Assembly (NCBI RefSeq): GCF_000732615.1
Contig: NZ_JPGL01000034.1
Location: 36,865 to 100,864 of the forward strand
Length of the DNA stretch: 64,000 nucleotides
From: Burkholderia paludis
Lineage (GTDB): Bacteria; Pseudomonadota; Gammaproteobacteria; Burkholderiales; Burkholderiaceae
Direction of reading: 5' to 3'
The notes under the pieces: model-generated
Databases searched by the model: none
Told to the model about the DNA's origin: nothing
The model's input: only the letters and a program-made list of their open reading frames with translations
Part shown: positions 44,309-53,751 of the stretch, one piece after another
Layout: every line of letters begins with the position of its first letter
How positions within the stretch are numbered: position 1 is the stretch's first letter
Made by a program: the position numbers and the translations under genes

Positions 44309-46048
44309 TCAGAACCCGCCCGACTTGATCAGCTGGTTGAGGTTCGAGATGTTCAGGCTGCCGAAGCCGGTCGTGTAATCCCAGCCGGTGCCTGCGTTGT
44401 AGCCATACCCCTGATAGCCGTTGTTCCCCGAGACGACGTCGTAACGCACGAGCGACGGGTTCGACGGAATGTCGGCGTAGAAATTGCCGGCCGGGAAGCC
44501 GAGGCCCGTGCCGTTTGCCGCGAGCAGGCGCGCCCACAAGCCGGTGAAGATCGGCGCGGCGAGGCTCGTGCCGCCGATCTGCTGCAACTGGCCGTAGTTG
44601 TAGATGTACGCCCCCGTGCTTTGCGCGGCGTCGAACGCGACGTCCGGCAACTGGCGGTTGCTGCCCGACTGCCACGACGGTGCGGGCAGGATCGTGCTGA
44701 CGCCGCCGCCCGTCGCCCACAGCTTGCCGTTGCCGTCGAGCCCTTCGTTCCACACCGTTTCGCTCGAGAACGCACCGGCCGACGTGGTGTAGAGCGTCGT
44801 GCCGCCGATCGCGAGCACGTGCGGCGACGAAGCCGGCCACGACACCGTGTAGTTCGAGCCGTCCGGATAGCCGCGGTTGTTGCACTCGTACACGCCTTCG
44901 TCGCCCGACGACACCGAGAACGTCTGGCCCTGCGCGACGCCGGTCGTGAAGATCTGCTCCTCGGCGTTGAGCGTGCCGTCCGCGTTCGCGTCGGTCTCGC
45001 ACCAGCCGAGCGACACGTTGATCACCTTCGCCGTGTTGTCCGACACCGCGCGGTTGAACGCCTGCGTGAGGCCCGTGTTGCCGGATGCATTCAGGTCGGC
45101 CATGTAGAACACCAGCTTGCCGACCTGGCCGCCGGCCGAGCCCACGATCGACTGGCTGTCGAGATCCCATTCGCCCTGGCCGTCCTGGTCGTCGCTGTAG
45201 CTGCCGCTCGTGCCGGCGCCATTGGTCTTGACGGTCTGCGTCGAGACCGTGCCGTAACCGTTGCTCGACGTGAACTGCTTCAGGTCGGTGAGGGTCTGCG
45301 AGACGCCGCCGATCGTGATGATGCCGACGGTGACGCCGGCCGCGGTCGGCACGCCGGTCGCGTTGTAGAGGCCCGGGAATTCCTTCGGATAGTGGCCGGT
45401 CGCCGTGCCGGCTGCGAGCGCCTGCGGCTTCGACACGTTGCCGATGCGCAGCAGCGGCCGTGCGCGTGCGACGTTCTGCAGCCCGAGCACCGAGCCGACG
45501 ACGTCGCCGAGTGCGCGCGGCACCTGGGCGGTCGACGCGTTCGCGAAGCCCGAGCGGCCCGCATAATCGAAGTGCACGAGCGACGTGTTGAAGGCCGCCT
45601 TCACCGTGCCGGCCGTGCCGCGTGCGGACACGAGCAGCCGGTTCGGCGCGACCTCGATGTCGACGAAGCCGCTCTTGCGCAGATAGTCGACGACCGACTT
45701 GACCTGTGCTTCGGTCGGCGCGTAGTTCGCCAGGAACTGCTCGTGCGTGAGGAATCGGCGATAGTGTGCGTTGCCGGGGCGATTCACGTCGCGTGCGAGC
45801 TGCTTGAGCTGCGCGGCGTTGCGCAGGTTCAGGCTGACGACGACGTTGGTGGTTTCACCGGCCGCGAGTTCGAGCGACGGTGCCGCGCTGCGCGCCATCA
45901 ACTGCGGGCCGGTCAGAAAGGCCTTCGTGTGAGTATCGACCCAATCCGTTGTCGCATGCGCCGCCGCGGCGGCGAACACGAGCGGTGCCACACACGCGAG
46001 GCGGCGGGGCGACGGAAGGGGAAGGGCAAACCAGGTGTTCCTTTTCAT
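44309..46048 (-). CDS. Secreted S53 (sedolisin) serine-carboxyl peptidase, second
   Basis: A 579-residue prepro-protease. Signal peptide about 1-32 (Arg-rich n-region, cut near AHA-TTD), pro-domain about 58-200 (HYRRFLTHEQFLANYAPTEA), catalytic domain to the end. Glu293 and Asp297 (EWDLDSQSIVG), oxyanion Asp383 (SSGDEG) and nucleophile Ser495 (GGTSLAAP) are intact, as are calcium elements YDVVSG and GWDYTTGFG. It is clearly paralogous to the protease at 12368, with a shorter linker after the signal. Upstream DNA has a lux-box-like dyad. Extracellular acid proteolysis expected. Confidence 0.95.
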   Translation of the reverse strand: MKRNTWFALPLPSPRRLACVAPLVFAAAAAHATTDWVDTHTKAFLTGPQLMARSAAPSLELAAGETTNVVVSLNLRNAAQLKQLARDVNRPGNAHYRRFLTHEQFLANYAPTEAQVKSVVDYLRKSGFVDIEVAPNRLLVSARGTAGTVKAAFNTSLVHFDYAGRSGFANASTAQVPRALGDVVGSVLGLQNVARARPLLRIGNVSKPQALAAGTATGHYPKEFPGLYNATGVPTAAGVTVGIITIGGVSQTLTDLKQFTSSNGYGTVSTQTVKTNGAGTSGSYSDDQDGQGEWDLDSQSIVGSAGGQVGKLVFYMADLNASGNTGLTQAFNRAVSDNTAKVINVSLGWCETDANADGTLNAEEQIFTTGVAQGQTFSVSSGDEGVYECNNRGYPDGSNYTVSWPASSPHVLAIGGTTLYTTSAGAFSSETVWNEGLDGNGKLWATGGGVSTILPAPSWQSGSNRQLPDVAFDAAQSTGAYIYNYGQLQQIGGTSLAAPIFTGLWARLLAANGTGLGFPAGNFYADIPSNPSLVRYDVVSGNNGYQGYGYNAGTGWDYTTGFGSLNISNLNQLIKSGGF

Positions 46049-46883
46049 CGGGAGTCCTTTTTAGGAGAAGCGACGCTACTGGAACCCCCGGCCCTTGTGG
46101 GGCCGCGAGCGGAGACGAGCGTAGGGCGTCGGTGCCGTTCGGGTAGCTGCCATTTTCCATAGCTGTCAGTTCTGACATCGGCGCACGCGCACGCACGCGT
46201 TGCATCGCATGCGCAAGCGACCGCGGCCGCGCGCGTGGAACCGGTCCGGGGTACGCCGGCGCGGCAAGGCGTGACGTTCGCGCGCACGAGTCGCTCGTCG
46301 CCGCATCGGAACGTGCGCGATCGCGGAGCGGGGCGCCGCGCGGATGCATCGCGCGTGTCCGGCAGGCCGCGGCGTGCTGCGTCGCACTATGTGGTCAAAC
46401 GAAGCGGCGCGGCCGAAACGGATTCGCACGTGCACAAAAACGGGGCCGGTCGGGAGCCGGCGTTTCCCGAACTGTGGAACGGCGCATCGGGCAGTCTTGC
46501 AGACGCCTTTCGGATTGCGCGCCGCGATGTCCGATTAGAGGGAATACTCGAATTCGAAGGCGGGCATACGCCGATGCGATTGGGCGCGCGCCCGCCGTGC
46601 AGGATCGCGCGATGCGGCTCGCCCGGGCCTCGTAGCGGGGAGCCCGCGCAGGCGCGAGCGGCGATGCCGGAGACGGGGTGTGCGGCGCTTGCGTGAGCCC
46701 GCGATCCGATGCCTCGTTCGGCGCATTCATCTGCGTGACGTGTTCAGCGATGGCCATGCGCGATCGCTGCGCGCGGCGCCTGACCGCCATCGCCCGGCAT
46801 GCGGGCAGCGGCGGCTTGGCGAAGGCAGGGGCGGAAGCGAACGCGAACGCCGTGCCCGGAGCGGTCGCCGGGCCGTGGCGGGC
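46049..46883. other. 835-bp region upstream of second S53 protease
   Basis: No gene was recognised; open frames are Arg/Ala-rich and featureless. It should contain the protease promoter on the minus strand and the 3' end of the methyltransferase transcript. The dyad TGTCAGTTCTGACA at 46164-46177 is the only marked signal. Confidence 0.6.
46164..46177. promoter_or_regulatory. lux-box-like dyad upstream of S53 protease
   Basis: TGTCAG-TT-CTGACA is a perfect 14-bp palindrome, preceded by AGC, so the site reads CTGTCAG-TT-CTGACAT. This is close to the CT-N12-AG pattern of LuxR-type boxes, with only the last base off. It lies 116 bases upstream of the protease ATG, a suitable distance for activation. 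Confidence 0.45.
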
Positions 46884-47561
46884 CTACTGGTTCGTCGACG
46901 ACGGCCGCTCGAGGACGATTTCCCAGGCCGCCTTGGGCTGGCGATATTTGTCGGTCATGACGTGCTCGAGCGCGAGCGTATTCCAGCCGTCGGCGAACAG
47001 CCGGCGCACCGCGTTTTCGTCGAAGAACCGTTTCGGCTGCCCGTCCACCAGAAAATAGCCGGGCTCGATTTCCTCGTGTCCCTCTGCACCGAAGTTGCTG
47101 TCCAGCGTGGAATTCAGTCGGCAAAGCAGCACGCCGCCCGGGCGTATCGCCGACCTGACTCGATCCACGATCGACACGGTTTCGTCCCAGGAGAAGTAGT
47201 GAAGCGACAGGCTCGCCAACGCCACGCCTACGTCCGTCGCGTCGTCGGGCAGCGGATCCCGAATGTCGCGTCGTGCGATCTTCGCGGAAGGCACCCTGAT
47301 TTTCGTCGCCGCCACTGCCGCGAGGGAGAGATCGAAGCCGATCACGTGCAGGCCGGCGCTGGCCAGGGTCGCGGTGTCGTCGCCGTAGCCGCAGCCGATC
47401 TCGAGCACGGGCCGGTCGGCGGCGCGTGCGTTGATCAAGGGTAACCATCGGTCCAGCCAGGGATCGGGAAACATGCGTACGTATTCCGGAGTAGGTTGTT
47501 TGAACGATTTCGGTTGCGGGCCCGACGTCGCGTCGAAGCCGGTGAAGCGGATTTCGAGCAT
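46884..47561 (-). CDS. Class I SAM-dependent methyltransferase
   Basis: A 225-residue cytosolic methyltransferase. Motif I is VLEIGCGYGDDTATLA (about residues 52-67), then VIGFDLSLAAVAA (motif II acid Asp) and RSAIRPGGVLLCRLNS. The N-terminus (FTGFDATSGPQPKSFKQPTP) and the C-terminal part ending in SSTNQ give no substrate hint. ATG 47561 is preferred to the in-frame ATG at 47729, which would run through the terminator region of acnA. It stands alone, downstream of acnA in the same direction. Confidence 0.88.
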   Translation of the reverse strand: MLEIRFTGFDATSGPQPKSFKQPTPEYVRMFPDPWLDRWLPLINARAADRPVLEIGCGYGDDTATLASAGLHVIGFDLSLAAVAATKIRVPSAKIARRDIRDPLPDDATDVGVALASLSLHYFSWDETVSIVDRVRSAIRPGGVLLCRLNSTLDSNFGAEGHEEIEPGYFLVDGQPKRFFDENAVRRLFADGWNTLALEHVMTDKYRQPKAAWEIVLERPSSTNQ

Positions 47562-47684
47562 ACCCGATGTGCGTGTGAAATTCGGGTCAGTTGGCCGCCT
47601 GCGGCAAAATGCTCGGAGCGGCCGACGCCGTCGGCATCCGGCCGGACGCGAGCCCGCTATCGCGCGGCCCGGAATGCCGCGACG

Positions 47685-47712
47685 AAAAAAAAAGCCCGAC
47701 ACGAGGTCGGGC
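47685..47712 (-). terminator. Rho-independent terminator after acnA
   Basis: Stem GCCCGAC (47694-47700) with GTCGGGC (47706-47712) and, in the minus direction, nine T residues (A-run at 47685-47693). It lies 58 bases past the acnA stop and ends the leftward TCA operon. Confidence 0.92.
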
Positions 47713-47769
47713 ATCCAAATCGGCCGCAACCGCCGCGAGGCGGCTGCGGCACCTGCAAAAGCAGGCCGC

Positions 47770-50487
47770 TTACGCTGCGAGCAGCGAGCGCAGCACGAAC
47801 GGCAGGATACCGCCGTGCTTGTAGTAGTCGACCTCGATCGGCGTGTCGATGCGCAGCAGCACCTGCACGCGCTGCGTGTCGCCGTTCTTGCGGTTGATCA
47901 CCAGCGTGACGTCCTGCTGCGGCTTGAAATCGTCGCCGAGGCCTTCGATGTCGAACGTCTCGTCGCCGGTGATGCCGAGCGACTGGACGCTGTCCGCGCC
48001 CTTGAACTGCAGCGGCAGCACGCCCATGCCGACCAGGTTCGAGCGATGGATGCGCTCGAAGCTGCGTGCGATCACGGCCTTCACGCCGAGCAGCTGCGTG
48101 CCCTTCGCGGCCCAGTCGCGCGACGAGCCCGTGCCGTACTCTTCGCCCGCGAACACGACGGTCGGCGTATCGGCGGCGACGTACTGCATGGCCGCGTCGT
48201 AGATCGACTGCTGTTCGCCGCTCGGCTGGTGAATCGTCAGGCCGCCTTCGACGCGCGTGCCATCCGCCTTCACCGGGATCATCAGGTTCTTGATCCGGAC
48301 GTTCGCGAACGTGCCGCGCATCATCACGTCATGGTTGCCGCGGCGCGAGCCGTAGCTGTTGAAGTCGGCCTTCTGCACGCCGTTTTCCTTCAGCCACTTG
48401 CCGGCCGGCGAGTCTTCCTTGATCGAGCCTGCCGGGCTGATGTGGTCGGTCGTGACGGAGTCGCCGAAGATGCCCAGCGCGCGGGCGCCCTTGACCGTCG
48501 GGATCGACGCGGCCGGCTCCATCGAGAAGTCGCTGCCGAAGAACGGCGGCTCCGCGATGTAGGTCGACTTCGGCCAGTCGTAGACCTGGCCCGATTCGCC
48601 CTCGATCTTGCTCCAGAGGTCGCCCTTCTTGGTCAGGTGCGCATAGTTCTTCTCGAACTTTTCCGGATCGAGCGCGAACTTGAGCAGCGCGTGGATTTCC
48701 TCGCTCGACGGCCAGATGTCGCCGAGGTAGATGTCGTGGCCGCCCTTGCCCTTGCCGACCGGTTCGGTCATCAGGTCGCGCGTGATGTTGCCGGCGATCG
48801 CGTACGCGACGACCAGCGGCGGCGACGCGAGGAAGTTCGCGCGGATGTTCGGGTGAATGCGCGCTTCGAAGTTACGGTTGCCCGACAGCACGGCCGCCGC
48901 GACGATGTCGTTCTTCGTGATCGCGTCGTTCAGTTCCGGCGTCAGGTCGCCCGCGTTGCCGATACAGGTCGTGCAGCCGTAGGCGGCGACTTCGAAGCCG
49001 AGCTTCGACAGGTAGGGCAGCAGGCCCGTCTTCGTCAGGTACTCGGTGACGATGCGCGATCCCGGCGCGAGCGAGGTCTTGATCTTCGGGTCGACCGTGA
49101 GGCCGGCCTCGACCGCCTTCTTCGCGAGCAGGCCGGCTGCCAGCAGCACGCTCGGGTTCGACGTGTTGGTGCACGACGTGATCGCGGCGATCAGCACGTC
49201 GCCGTTCTTCACGTCGACGCCGTTGCTCGTCGTGTACTGCGTGTCCAGGTCTTCCGCCTTCTTCGCGAAGCCGTTCTCCGCGACCGGCTTCGAGAACAGG
49301 TCGGTGAACGTCGACTTGACGTGGCCGATCTCGATGCGGTCCTGCGGACGCTTCGGGCCCGCCAGCGACGGTGCGACCGTCGCGAGATCCAGCGTCACCG
49401 TCTTCGTGTAGTCGATCTCGCCGGCCTTCGGAATGCCGAACAGCTTCTGCGCCTTGAAGTAGTTCTCGAACGCGGCGATTTCCGCCTTCGTGCGGCCCGT
49501 GCCTTCGAAGTAGTCGATCGTCTTTTCGTCGACCGGGAAGAAGCCCATCGTCGCGCCGTATTCCGGCGCCATGTTGCCGATCGTTGCGCGGTCCGGCAGC
49601 GACAGCGACTTCGTGCCTTCGCCGAAGAACTCGACGAACTTGCCGACGACCTTCTCCTTGCGCAGCATTTCGGTGATCGTCAGCACCAGGTCGGTGGCCG
49701 TCACGCCTTCGCGCAGCTTGCCCTTCAGTTCGACGCCGACGACGTCCGGCGTCAGGAAGTACACCGGCTGGCCGAGCATGCCGGCTTCCGCCTCGATGCC
49801 GCCCACGCCCCAGCCGACCACGCCGATGCCGTTGATCATCGTCGTATGGCTGTCGGTGCCGACGAGGGTGTCCGGGTAGTACACGGTGTCGCCGCCGTCC
49901 GCCTTCTTGTGGACGCCGCGCGCGAGGTATTCGAGGTTCACCTGGTGGACGATGCCGACGCCCGGCGGCACGACCTTGAACGTGTCGAACGCCTGCATGC
50001 CCCACTTCATGAACTGGTAGCGCTCGTTGTTGCGCTGGAATTCCAGCTTCATGTTCAGGTCGAGCGCGTCCTTCTGGCGGAAGTAGTCGATCTGGACCGA
50101 GTGATCGACGACGAGATCGACCGGGACCAGCGGTTCGATCTTCTTCGGGTTCTTGCCCGTGCGCTCCGCGACGCCGCGCATGGCCGCGATGTCGGCGAGC
50201 AGCGGCACGCCCGTGAAGTCCTGCAGCACGACGCGCGACACTACGAACGGAATCTCGTCGACGCGCTTCGCGGCCGGCTTCCAGTTCGCGAGCTGCTCGA
50301 TGTGCTCTTCGGTGATTTTCTTGCCGTCGTAGTTGCGCAGCACGGACTCGAGCACGATGCGGATCGACACCGGCAGGCGTTCGATCTTCGTCTTCAGCTC
50401 CTTGCCGAGTTGCGGCAGCGAGTAGAACTTGCCTTTGCCGGAACCGCTGTCGAATTCCTTGAGGGTCTTGTGGAGATTGTGGGCCAT
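47770..50487 (-). CDS. acnA: Aconitate hydratase A
   Basis: A 905-residue cytosolic aconitase that interconverts citrate and isocitrate. The [4Fe-4S] cysteines are in SCTNTSNPSV and GCTTCIGNAG. Also seen are DLVVDHSVQID, GTDSHTTMINGIGVVGWGVG and the swivel-domain GEEYGTGSSRDWAAKG. Length is right for the AcnA/IRP1 type. ATG 50487 is preceded by CAGGAAAA; an in-frame ATG at 50520 is less likely. It is the last gene of the operon from mdh, 52 bases after prpD, and may also serve on 2-methylaconitate. Confidence 0.97.
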   Translation of the reverse strand: MAHNLHKTLKEFDSGSGKGKFYSLPQLGKELKTKIERLPVSIRIVLESVLRNYDGKKITEEHIEQLANWKPAAKRVDEIPFVVSRVVLQDFTGVPLLADIAAMRGVAERTGKNPKKIEPLVPVDLVVDHSVQIDYFRQKDALDLNMKLEFQRNNERYQFMKWGMQAFDTFKVVPPGVGIVHQVNLEYLARGVHKKADGGDTVYYPDTLVGTDSHTTMINGIGVVGWGVGGIEAEAGMLGQPVYFLTPDVVGVELKGKLREGVTATDLVLTITEMLRKEKVVGKFVEFFGEGTKSLSLPDRATIGNMAPEYGATMGFFPVDEKTIDYFEGTGRTKAEIAAFENYFKAQKLFGIPKAGEIDYTKTVTLDLATVAPSLAGPKRPQDRIEIGHVKSTFTDLFSKPVAENGFAKKAEDLDTQYTTSNGVDVKNGDVLIAAITSCTNTSNPSVLLAAGLLAKKAVEAGLTVDPKIKTSLAPGSRIVTEYLTKTGLLPYLSKLGFEVAAYGCTTCIGNAGDLTPELNDAITKNDIVAAAVLSGNRNFEARIHPNIRANFLASPPLVVAYAIAGNITRDLMTEPVGKGKGGHDIYLGDIWPSSEEIHALLKFALDPEKFEKNYAHLTKKGDLWSKIEGESGQVYDWPKSTYIAEPPFFGSDFSMEPAASIPTVKGARALGIFGDSVTTDHISPAGSIKEDSPAGKWLKENGVQKADFNSYGSRRGNHDVMMRGTFANVRIKNLMIPVKADGTRVEGGLTIHQPSGEQQSIYDAAMQYVAADTPTVVFAGEEYGTGSSRDWAAKGTQLLGVKAVIARSFERIHRSNLVGMGVLPLQFKGADSVQSLGITGDETFDIEGLGDDFKPQQDVTLVINRKNGDTQRVQVLLRIDTPIEVDYYKHGGILPFVLRSLLAA

Positions 50488-50539
50488 GGTGATTTTCCTG
50501 GGTTTAAGGCTAGGAAACAACGTGTCCTGTATCTGACGG

Positions 50540-51991
50540 CTATATCACATACAAGTCGACGTACTCATCGACCGGCATCGCTTCGAGCTTTGCCTGGTCC
50601 AGCGACACGTCGAGAATCGCTTGTTGCTGCTTTGCCGGAAAACGACGGGCAAGGTTGGTCCTGAACTTCTCGACCAGGAGCGGGATGCCTTCCGTGCGCC
50701 GCCGCCGATGGCCGAGCGGATACTCGACCGCCACTTCGGCGAGCGTCGAGCCGTCCGTGAACTCGATCGTCAGCGCATTCGCGATCGAGCGCTTGTCCGG
50801 ATCGTGGTAATCCTTCGTGAACTGCGGATCCTCGACGCAGACGGTTTTCGCGCGCAGCGCGTCGATGCGGGGATCGGCGGCGGCCGAATCTTCGTAGTCG
50901 GCCGCGGTCAGCCGGCCGGACAGCAGCGGCACGGCGACCATGTACTGGATGCAGTGGTCGCGGTCGGCCGGATTGGCGAGCGGGCCCTGCTTGTCGATGA
51001 TGCGGATCGCGGCCGCGTGCGTGCGGATCGTGATCCGGCCGATGTCGTCGGTCGTGCGGCCGGCGGCGGCGAGCTGCGCGTGCAGCTGCAGCGCGGCCTC
51101 GACGGCCGTTTGCGCGTGGAATTCGGCGGGGAACGCGATCTTGAACAGCACGTTTTCCATCACGTACGTGCCGTAGGGGCGCTGGAAGCGGAACGGCCGC
51201 CCGTCGAACAGCACGTCGTAGAAGCCCCAGGTTTTCGCGGTGAGCGCCGACGGGTAGCCCATTTCACCCGTTTTCGCGATCAGCGCGAGGCGCACCGCGC
51301 GGGCGGTCGCGTCGCCGGCCGCCCATGACTTGCGCGAGCCCGTGTTCGGCGCGTGGCGGTAGGTGCGCAGCGCCTGGCCGTCGACGAAGGCGTTGGACAC
51401 GGCGTTGATCAGCTCGTCGCGGGTGAGCCCGAGCAGCCGGCCGACGACGGCCGTCGACGCGACCTTCACGAGCAGCACGTGGTCGAGCCCGACCGCGTTG
51501 AACGAATTCTCGAGCGCGAGGCAGCCCTGGATTTCGTGGGCCTGGATCATCGCGACCAGCACGTCGCGCATCGTGAGCGGCTTCCGGCCGGCCGCGACGG
51601 CCGTGCGGGAAAGCCAGTCGGCCGTCGCCAGGATGCCGCCGAGATTGTCGGACGGATGCCCCCATTCGGCGGCGAGCCAGGTGTCGTTGAAGTCCAGCCA
51701 GCGGATCATTGCGCCGATGCCGAAGGCGGCCTGGACAGGATCGAGCTGGAAGGACGTGCCGGGCACCTTCGCGCCGTTCGGCACGATCGTGCCGGGCACG
51801 ACGGGGCCGAGCAGCTTGGTGCAGGCAGGGTAGGAGAGCGCCTCGAGTCCGCAGCCGAGCGTGTCGATCAGGCAATGGCGCGCCGTCTCCAGCGCGGGCG
51901 CGCTGTCGATGCCGGCATTCAGCACGTAGTCGACGATGTCGACGAGTACCGTATCCGGAGCAGGGCGGGCGTTGGAGACCGGGGCGGACAT
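50540..51991 (-). CDS. prpD: MmgE/PrpD-family 2-methylcitrate dehydratase
   Basis: A 483-residue PrpD that dehydrates 2-methylcitrate (propionate catabolism) and may work on citrate. Typical features: TARHCLIDTLGCGLEALSYP near the start, WLDFNDTWLAAEWGHPSDNLG, AFVDGQALRTYRHAPNTGSRK, and EFHAQTAVEAALQL. The length matches E. coli PrpD. It lies between an exported small protein and acnA in a TCA operon; no prpB or prpC is next to it here. Bifunctional use in the methylcitrate and citric acid cycles is inferred. Confidence 0.94.
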   Translation of the reverse strand: MSAPVSNARPAPDTVLVDIVDYVLNAGIDSAPALETARHCLIDTLGCGLEALSYPACTKLLGPVVPGTIVPNGAKVPGTSFQLDPVQAAFGIGAMIRWLDFNDTWLAAEWGHPSDNLGGILATADWLSRTAVAAGRKPLTMRDVLVAMIQAHEIQGCLALENSFNAVGLDHVLLVKVASTAVVGRLLGLTRDELINAVSNAFVDGQALRTYRHAPNTGSRKSWAAGDATARAVRLALIAKTGEMGYPSALTAKTWGFYDVLFDGRPFRFQRPYGTYVMENVLFKIAFPAEFHAQTAVEAALQLHAQLAAAGRTTDDIGRITIRTHAAAIRIIDKQGPLANPADRDHCIQYMVAVPLLSGRLTAADYEDSAAADPRIDALRAKTVCVEDPQFTKDYHDPDKRSIANALTIEFTDGSTLAEVAVEYPLGHRRRRTEGIPLLVEKFRTNLARRFPAKQQQAILDVSLDQAKLEAMPVDEYVDLYVI

Positions 51992-52013
51992 CGAGGGGCC
52001 GATGGAAACGCGC

Positions 52014-52526
52014 TTAGTTCGTGGCCGGCTTCAGTTCGTTCGACTGGGTCGGTGCCGGCGTGCCTTGCGCCATTTCCGGCGTCACGCATTCGTCCGCGAG
52101 GCGTTCGCCGCCGTTCGCGTCGGAGAACAGCATTGCCTTGGTCGGGATCACGACCAGCTTGAAGCCGGCTGCCGGATCGTAGAACGTGTCCGCGCCCGTG
52201 GTCGTGGCCTGACGCGGCAGCTTGTAGTTCTTCTTCGCCCAGTGAACCGTGACGACCTGGTCGCGCTTCATGTCGCCGGCGAGGTCGAACGACAGGCCTT
52301 CCTTGCAGGACCACTTGACCGCGCCGTCCGGTACCGGATCGACCTTGGCCGCGGCACGCGCCTGCGCCTTCTTGCTGCGCGGGATGATGCGCTTGGCCGG
52401 CGCCGGGCGCTTGGCCGTGGCCTTTTTCGCGGCCGGAGCCGAAGCCTGGGCGAACGCGCTCGGAGCCGAGACCAGCATCGTGGCGGACAAGGCGCCGATG
52501 GCGGTGGCGATCAGGAGTTTCTTCAT
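52014..52526 (-). CDS. Exported MliC-like protein
   Basis: A 170-residue exported protein. The signal peptide (MKKLLIATAIGALSATMLVS..AFA) is cut near residue 26. A Lys/Ala/Pro-rich basic linker runs to about 65. The rest looks like the MliC type of C-type lysozyme inhibitors: WSCKEG near the start, short beta strands (VVTVHWAKKNYKLPR), a region FYDPAAGFKLVVIPTKAMLF, and a final Cys in ADEC to form the disulfide. The match is by pattern only. It lies 22 bases upstream of prpD in the TCA operon, which is unexpected. Confidence 0.7.
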   Translation of the reverse strand: MKKLLIATAIGALSATMLVSAPSAFAQASAPAAKKATAKRPAPAKRIIPRSKKAQARAAAKVDPVPDGAVKWSCKEGLSFDLAGDMKRDQVVTVHWAKKNYKLPRQATTTGADTFYDPAAGFKLVVIPTKAMLFSDANGGERLADECVTPEMAQGTPAPTQSNELKPATN

Positions 52527-52731
52527 GGATTCAGAACCTTTCGATAATCAGTTGACAAGGGCCGGCAATCCACGCTGCCGGCCGGTTTGAAACTGCACGC
52601 GCCCCGAAAGCGCGCAGCGGCCGCTATTTTCACCTATTTGGCCGTGCATTCATCAGGTTTTCGGGCTCCGTTACGTTTTTTGTCGTTTCTCCGGCCACGC
52701 CGCGGTTCGCGCCTCGTCGAATGCGCGAAGC

Positions 52732-53751
52732 TCAGGCGGCGGCCGGCGGCGCGCCGTCCGTCGCGGCCGGGCCGAACAGCGGCGCGGTTTCGGCCGGTAC
52801 CGGCTGGCCGGCGGCCCGCGCGCGGCGCAGCACCGACCAGTAATAGCGATAGCTCGCGCGATCGTGCAGCGTATCACCGTGGCGTGTCGGGCCCCAGTCG
52901 GCGGCCTGCGCGGCCAGCAGGATCTCGGCGGCCAGCGCGACCTCGTCGGCGCGCGGCGCGAATGCGTCGACGATCGGACGGATCTGCGCGGGGTGGATGC
53001 TCCACATCCGCGTGAACGCGAATTCGTCGCGCGCGCGGCGCGCATCGCCGGCGGCGACGCTCATGTCGCGCACTTCGGTGGTGACGTTGTGCGACGGCGT
53101 CTTGCCGTGCGCATGGCAGGCCGCGGCGATTTCCAGCTTCGCGCGGCGCACGAGCGGGTGGTCGAACTGGCCGGGCGAGCGCATCGCGGAATCGGGAATC
53201 GCGCCGTGGTGCGCGGAGACGAAATCCATCAGCCCGAAGCTCAGCGTGCCGACCGTCGGCAGCGCGGCGAGCGCGGCCGCCTGCGCGAGCGCGCCGTGGG
53301 TCTCGACCAGCACGTCGACCGGGATCGGCTGCGCGATGCCGAGCTCGCGGCGCGTGCCTTCGATGAAGGCGGTCATTTCGGCCGCGTCGGCTGCGCTGGC
53401 GATCTTCGGGAGCGTGACGTAGGCGGGCGCGCGCGCGGCGCGCAGCACGATGCGCACGTCGTCGCGCCAGTGCGGGTGGGAAAAGTCGTGGATCCGGACG
53501 CCGACGCGGCCGAAGCGGTTCTCGGCGCTGCCGAGCAGGTCGGCGACGAGCGCCGCGTGCGCGGCTTCCTGGCCGACGGACGCGCCGTCCTCGCAGTCGA
53601 GCGTGATGTCGAATACGGGGCCCGTTTCGGCCTGCAGCGCGAGCGACTTGCGCATCAGCTTTTCGCTGCCCGCGTAGTGATCGCAGCAGGGCAGGATCGC
53701 GGGCGGGGACGCCCCGTCGTACAGCACTTGTGCAGGAGTGAGCGCGGCCAT
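52732..53751 (-). CDS. CitE-like HpcH/HpaI-family CoA-ester lyase
   Basis: A 339-residue TIM-barrel lyase of the citrate lyase beta/malyl-CoA lyase group. Metal ligands lie in FDITLDCEDGA and in the Glu of VLVETHGAL; VRIHDFSHPHW and SFGLMDFVSAHHGAIPD are family hallmarks. It probably cleaves or forms a (methyl)malyl-CoA-type ester. No CitD/CitF partners are present, so a citrate lyase complex is unlikely. Start at ATG 53751; TTG 53778 is possible. It follows mdh after 182 bases in the same direction. Confidence 0.88.
   Translation of the reverse strand: MAALTPAQVLYDGASPPAILPCCDHYAGSEKLMRKSLALQAETGPVFDITLDCEDGASVGQEAAHAALVADLLGSAENRFGRVGVRIHDFSHPHWRDDVRIVLRAARAPAYVTLPKIASAADAAEMTAFIEGTRRELGIAQPIPVDVLVETHGALAQAAALAALPTVGTLSFGLMDFVSAHHGAIPDSAMRSPGQFDHPLVRRAKLEIAAACHAHGKTPSHNVTTEVRDMSVAAGDARRARDEFAFTRMWSIHPAQIRPIVDAFAPRADEVALAAEILLAAQAADWGPTRHGDTLHDRASYRYYWSVLRRARAAGQPVPAETAPLFGPAATDGAPPAAA

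Noticed and set aside
42944..46162. A long plus-strand open frame spanning the MFS and second S53 genes
   Set aside because: It runs in the wrong frame across two convergent real genes and has no family resemblance.
47431..50664. A long plus-strand open frame opposite acnA
   Set aside because: Antisense to a clear aconitase; low-complexity Arg/Val/Asp composition, no domain, no ribosome site.
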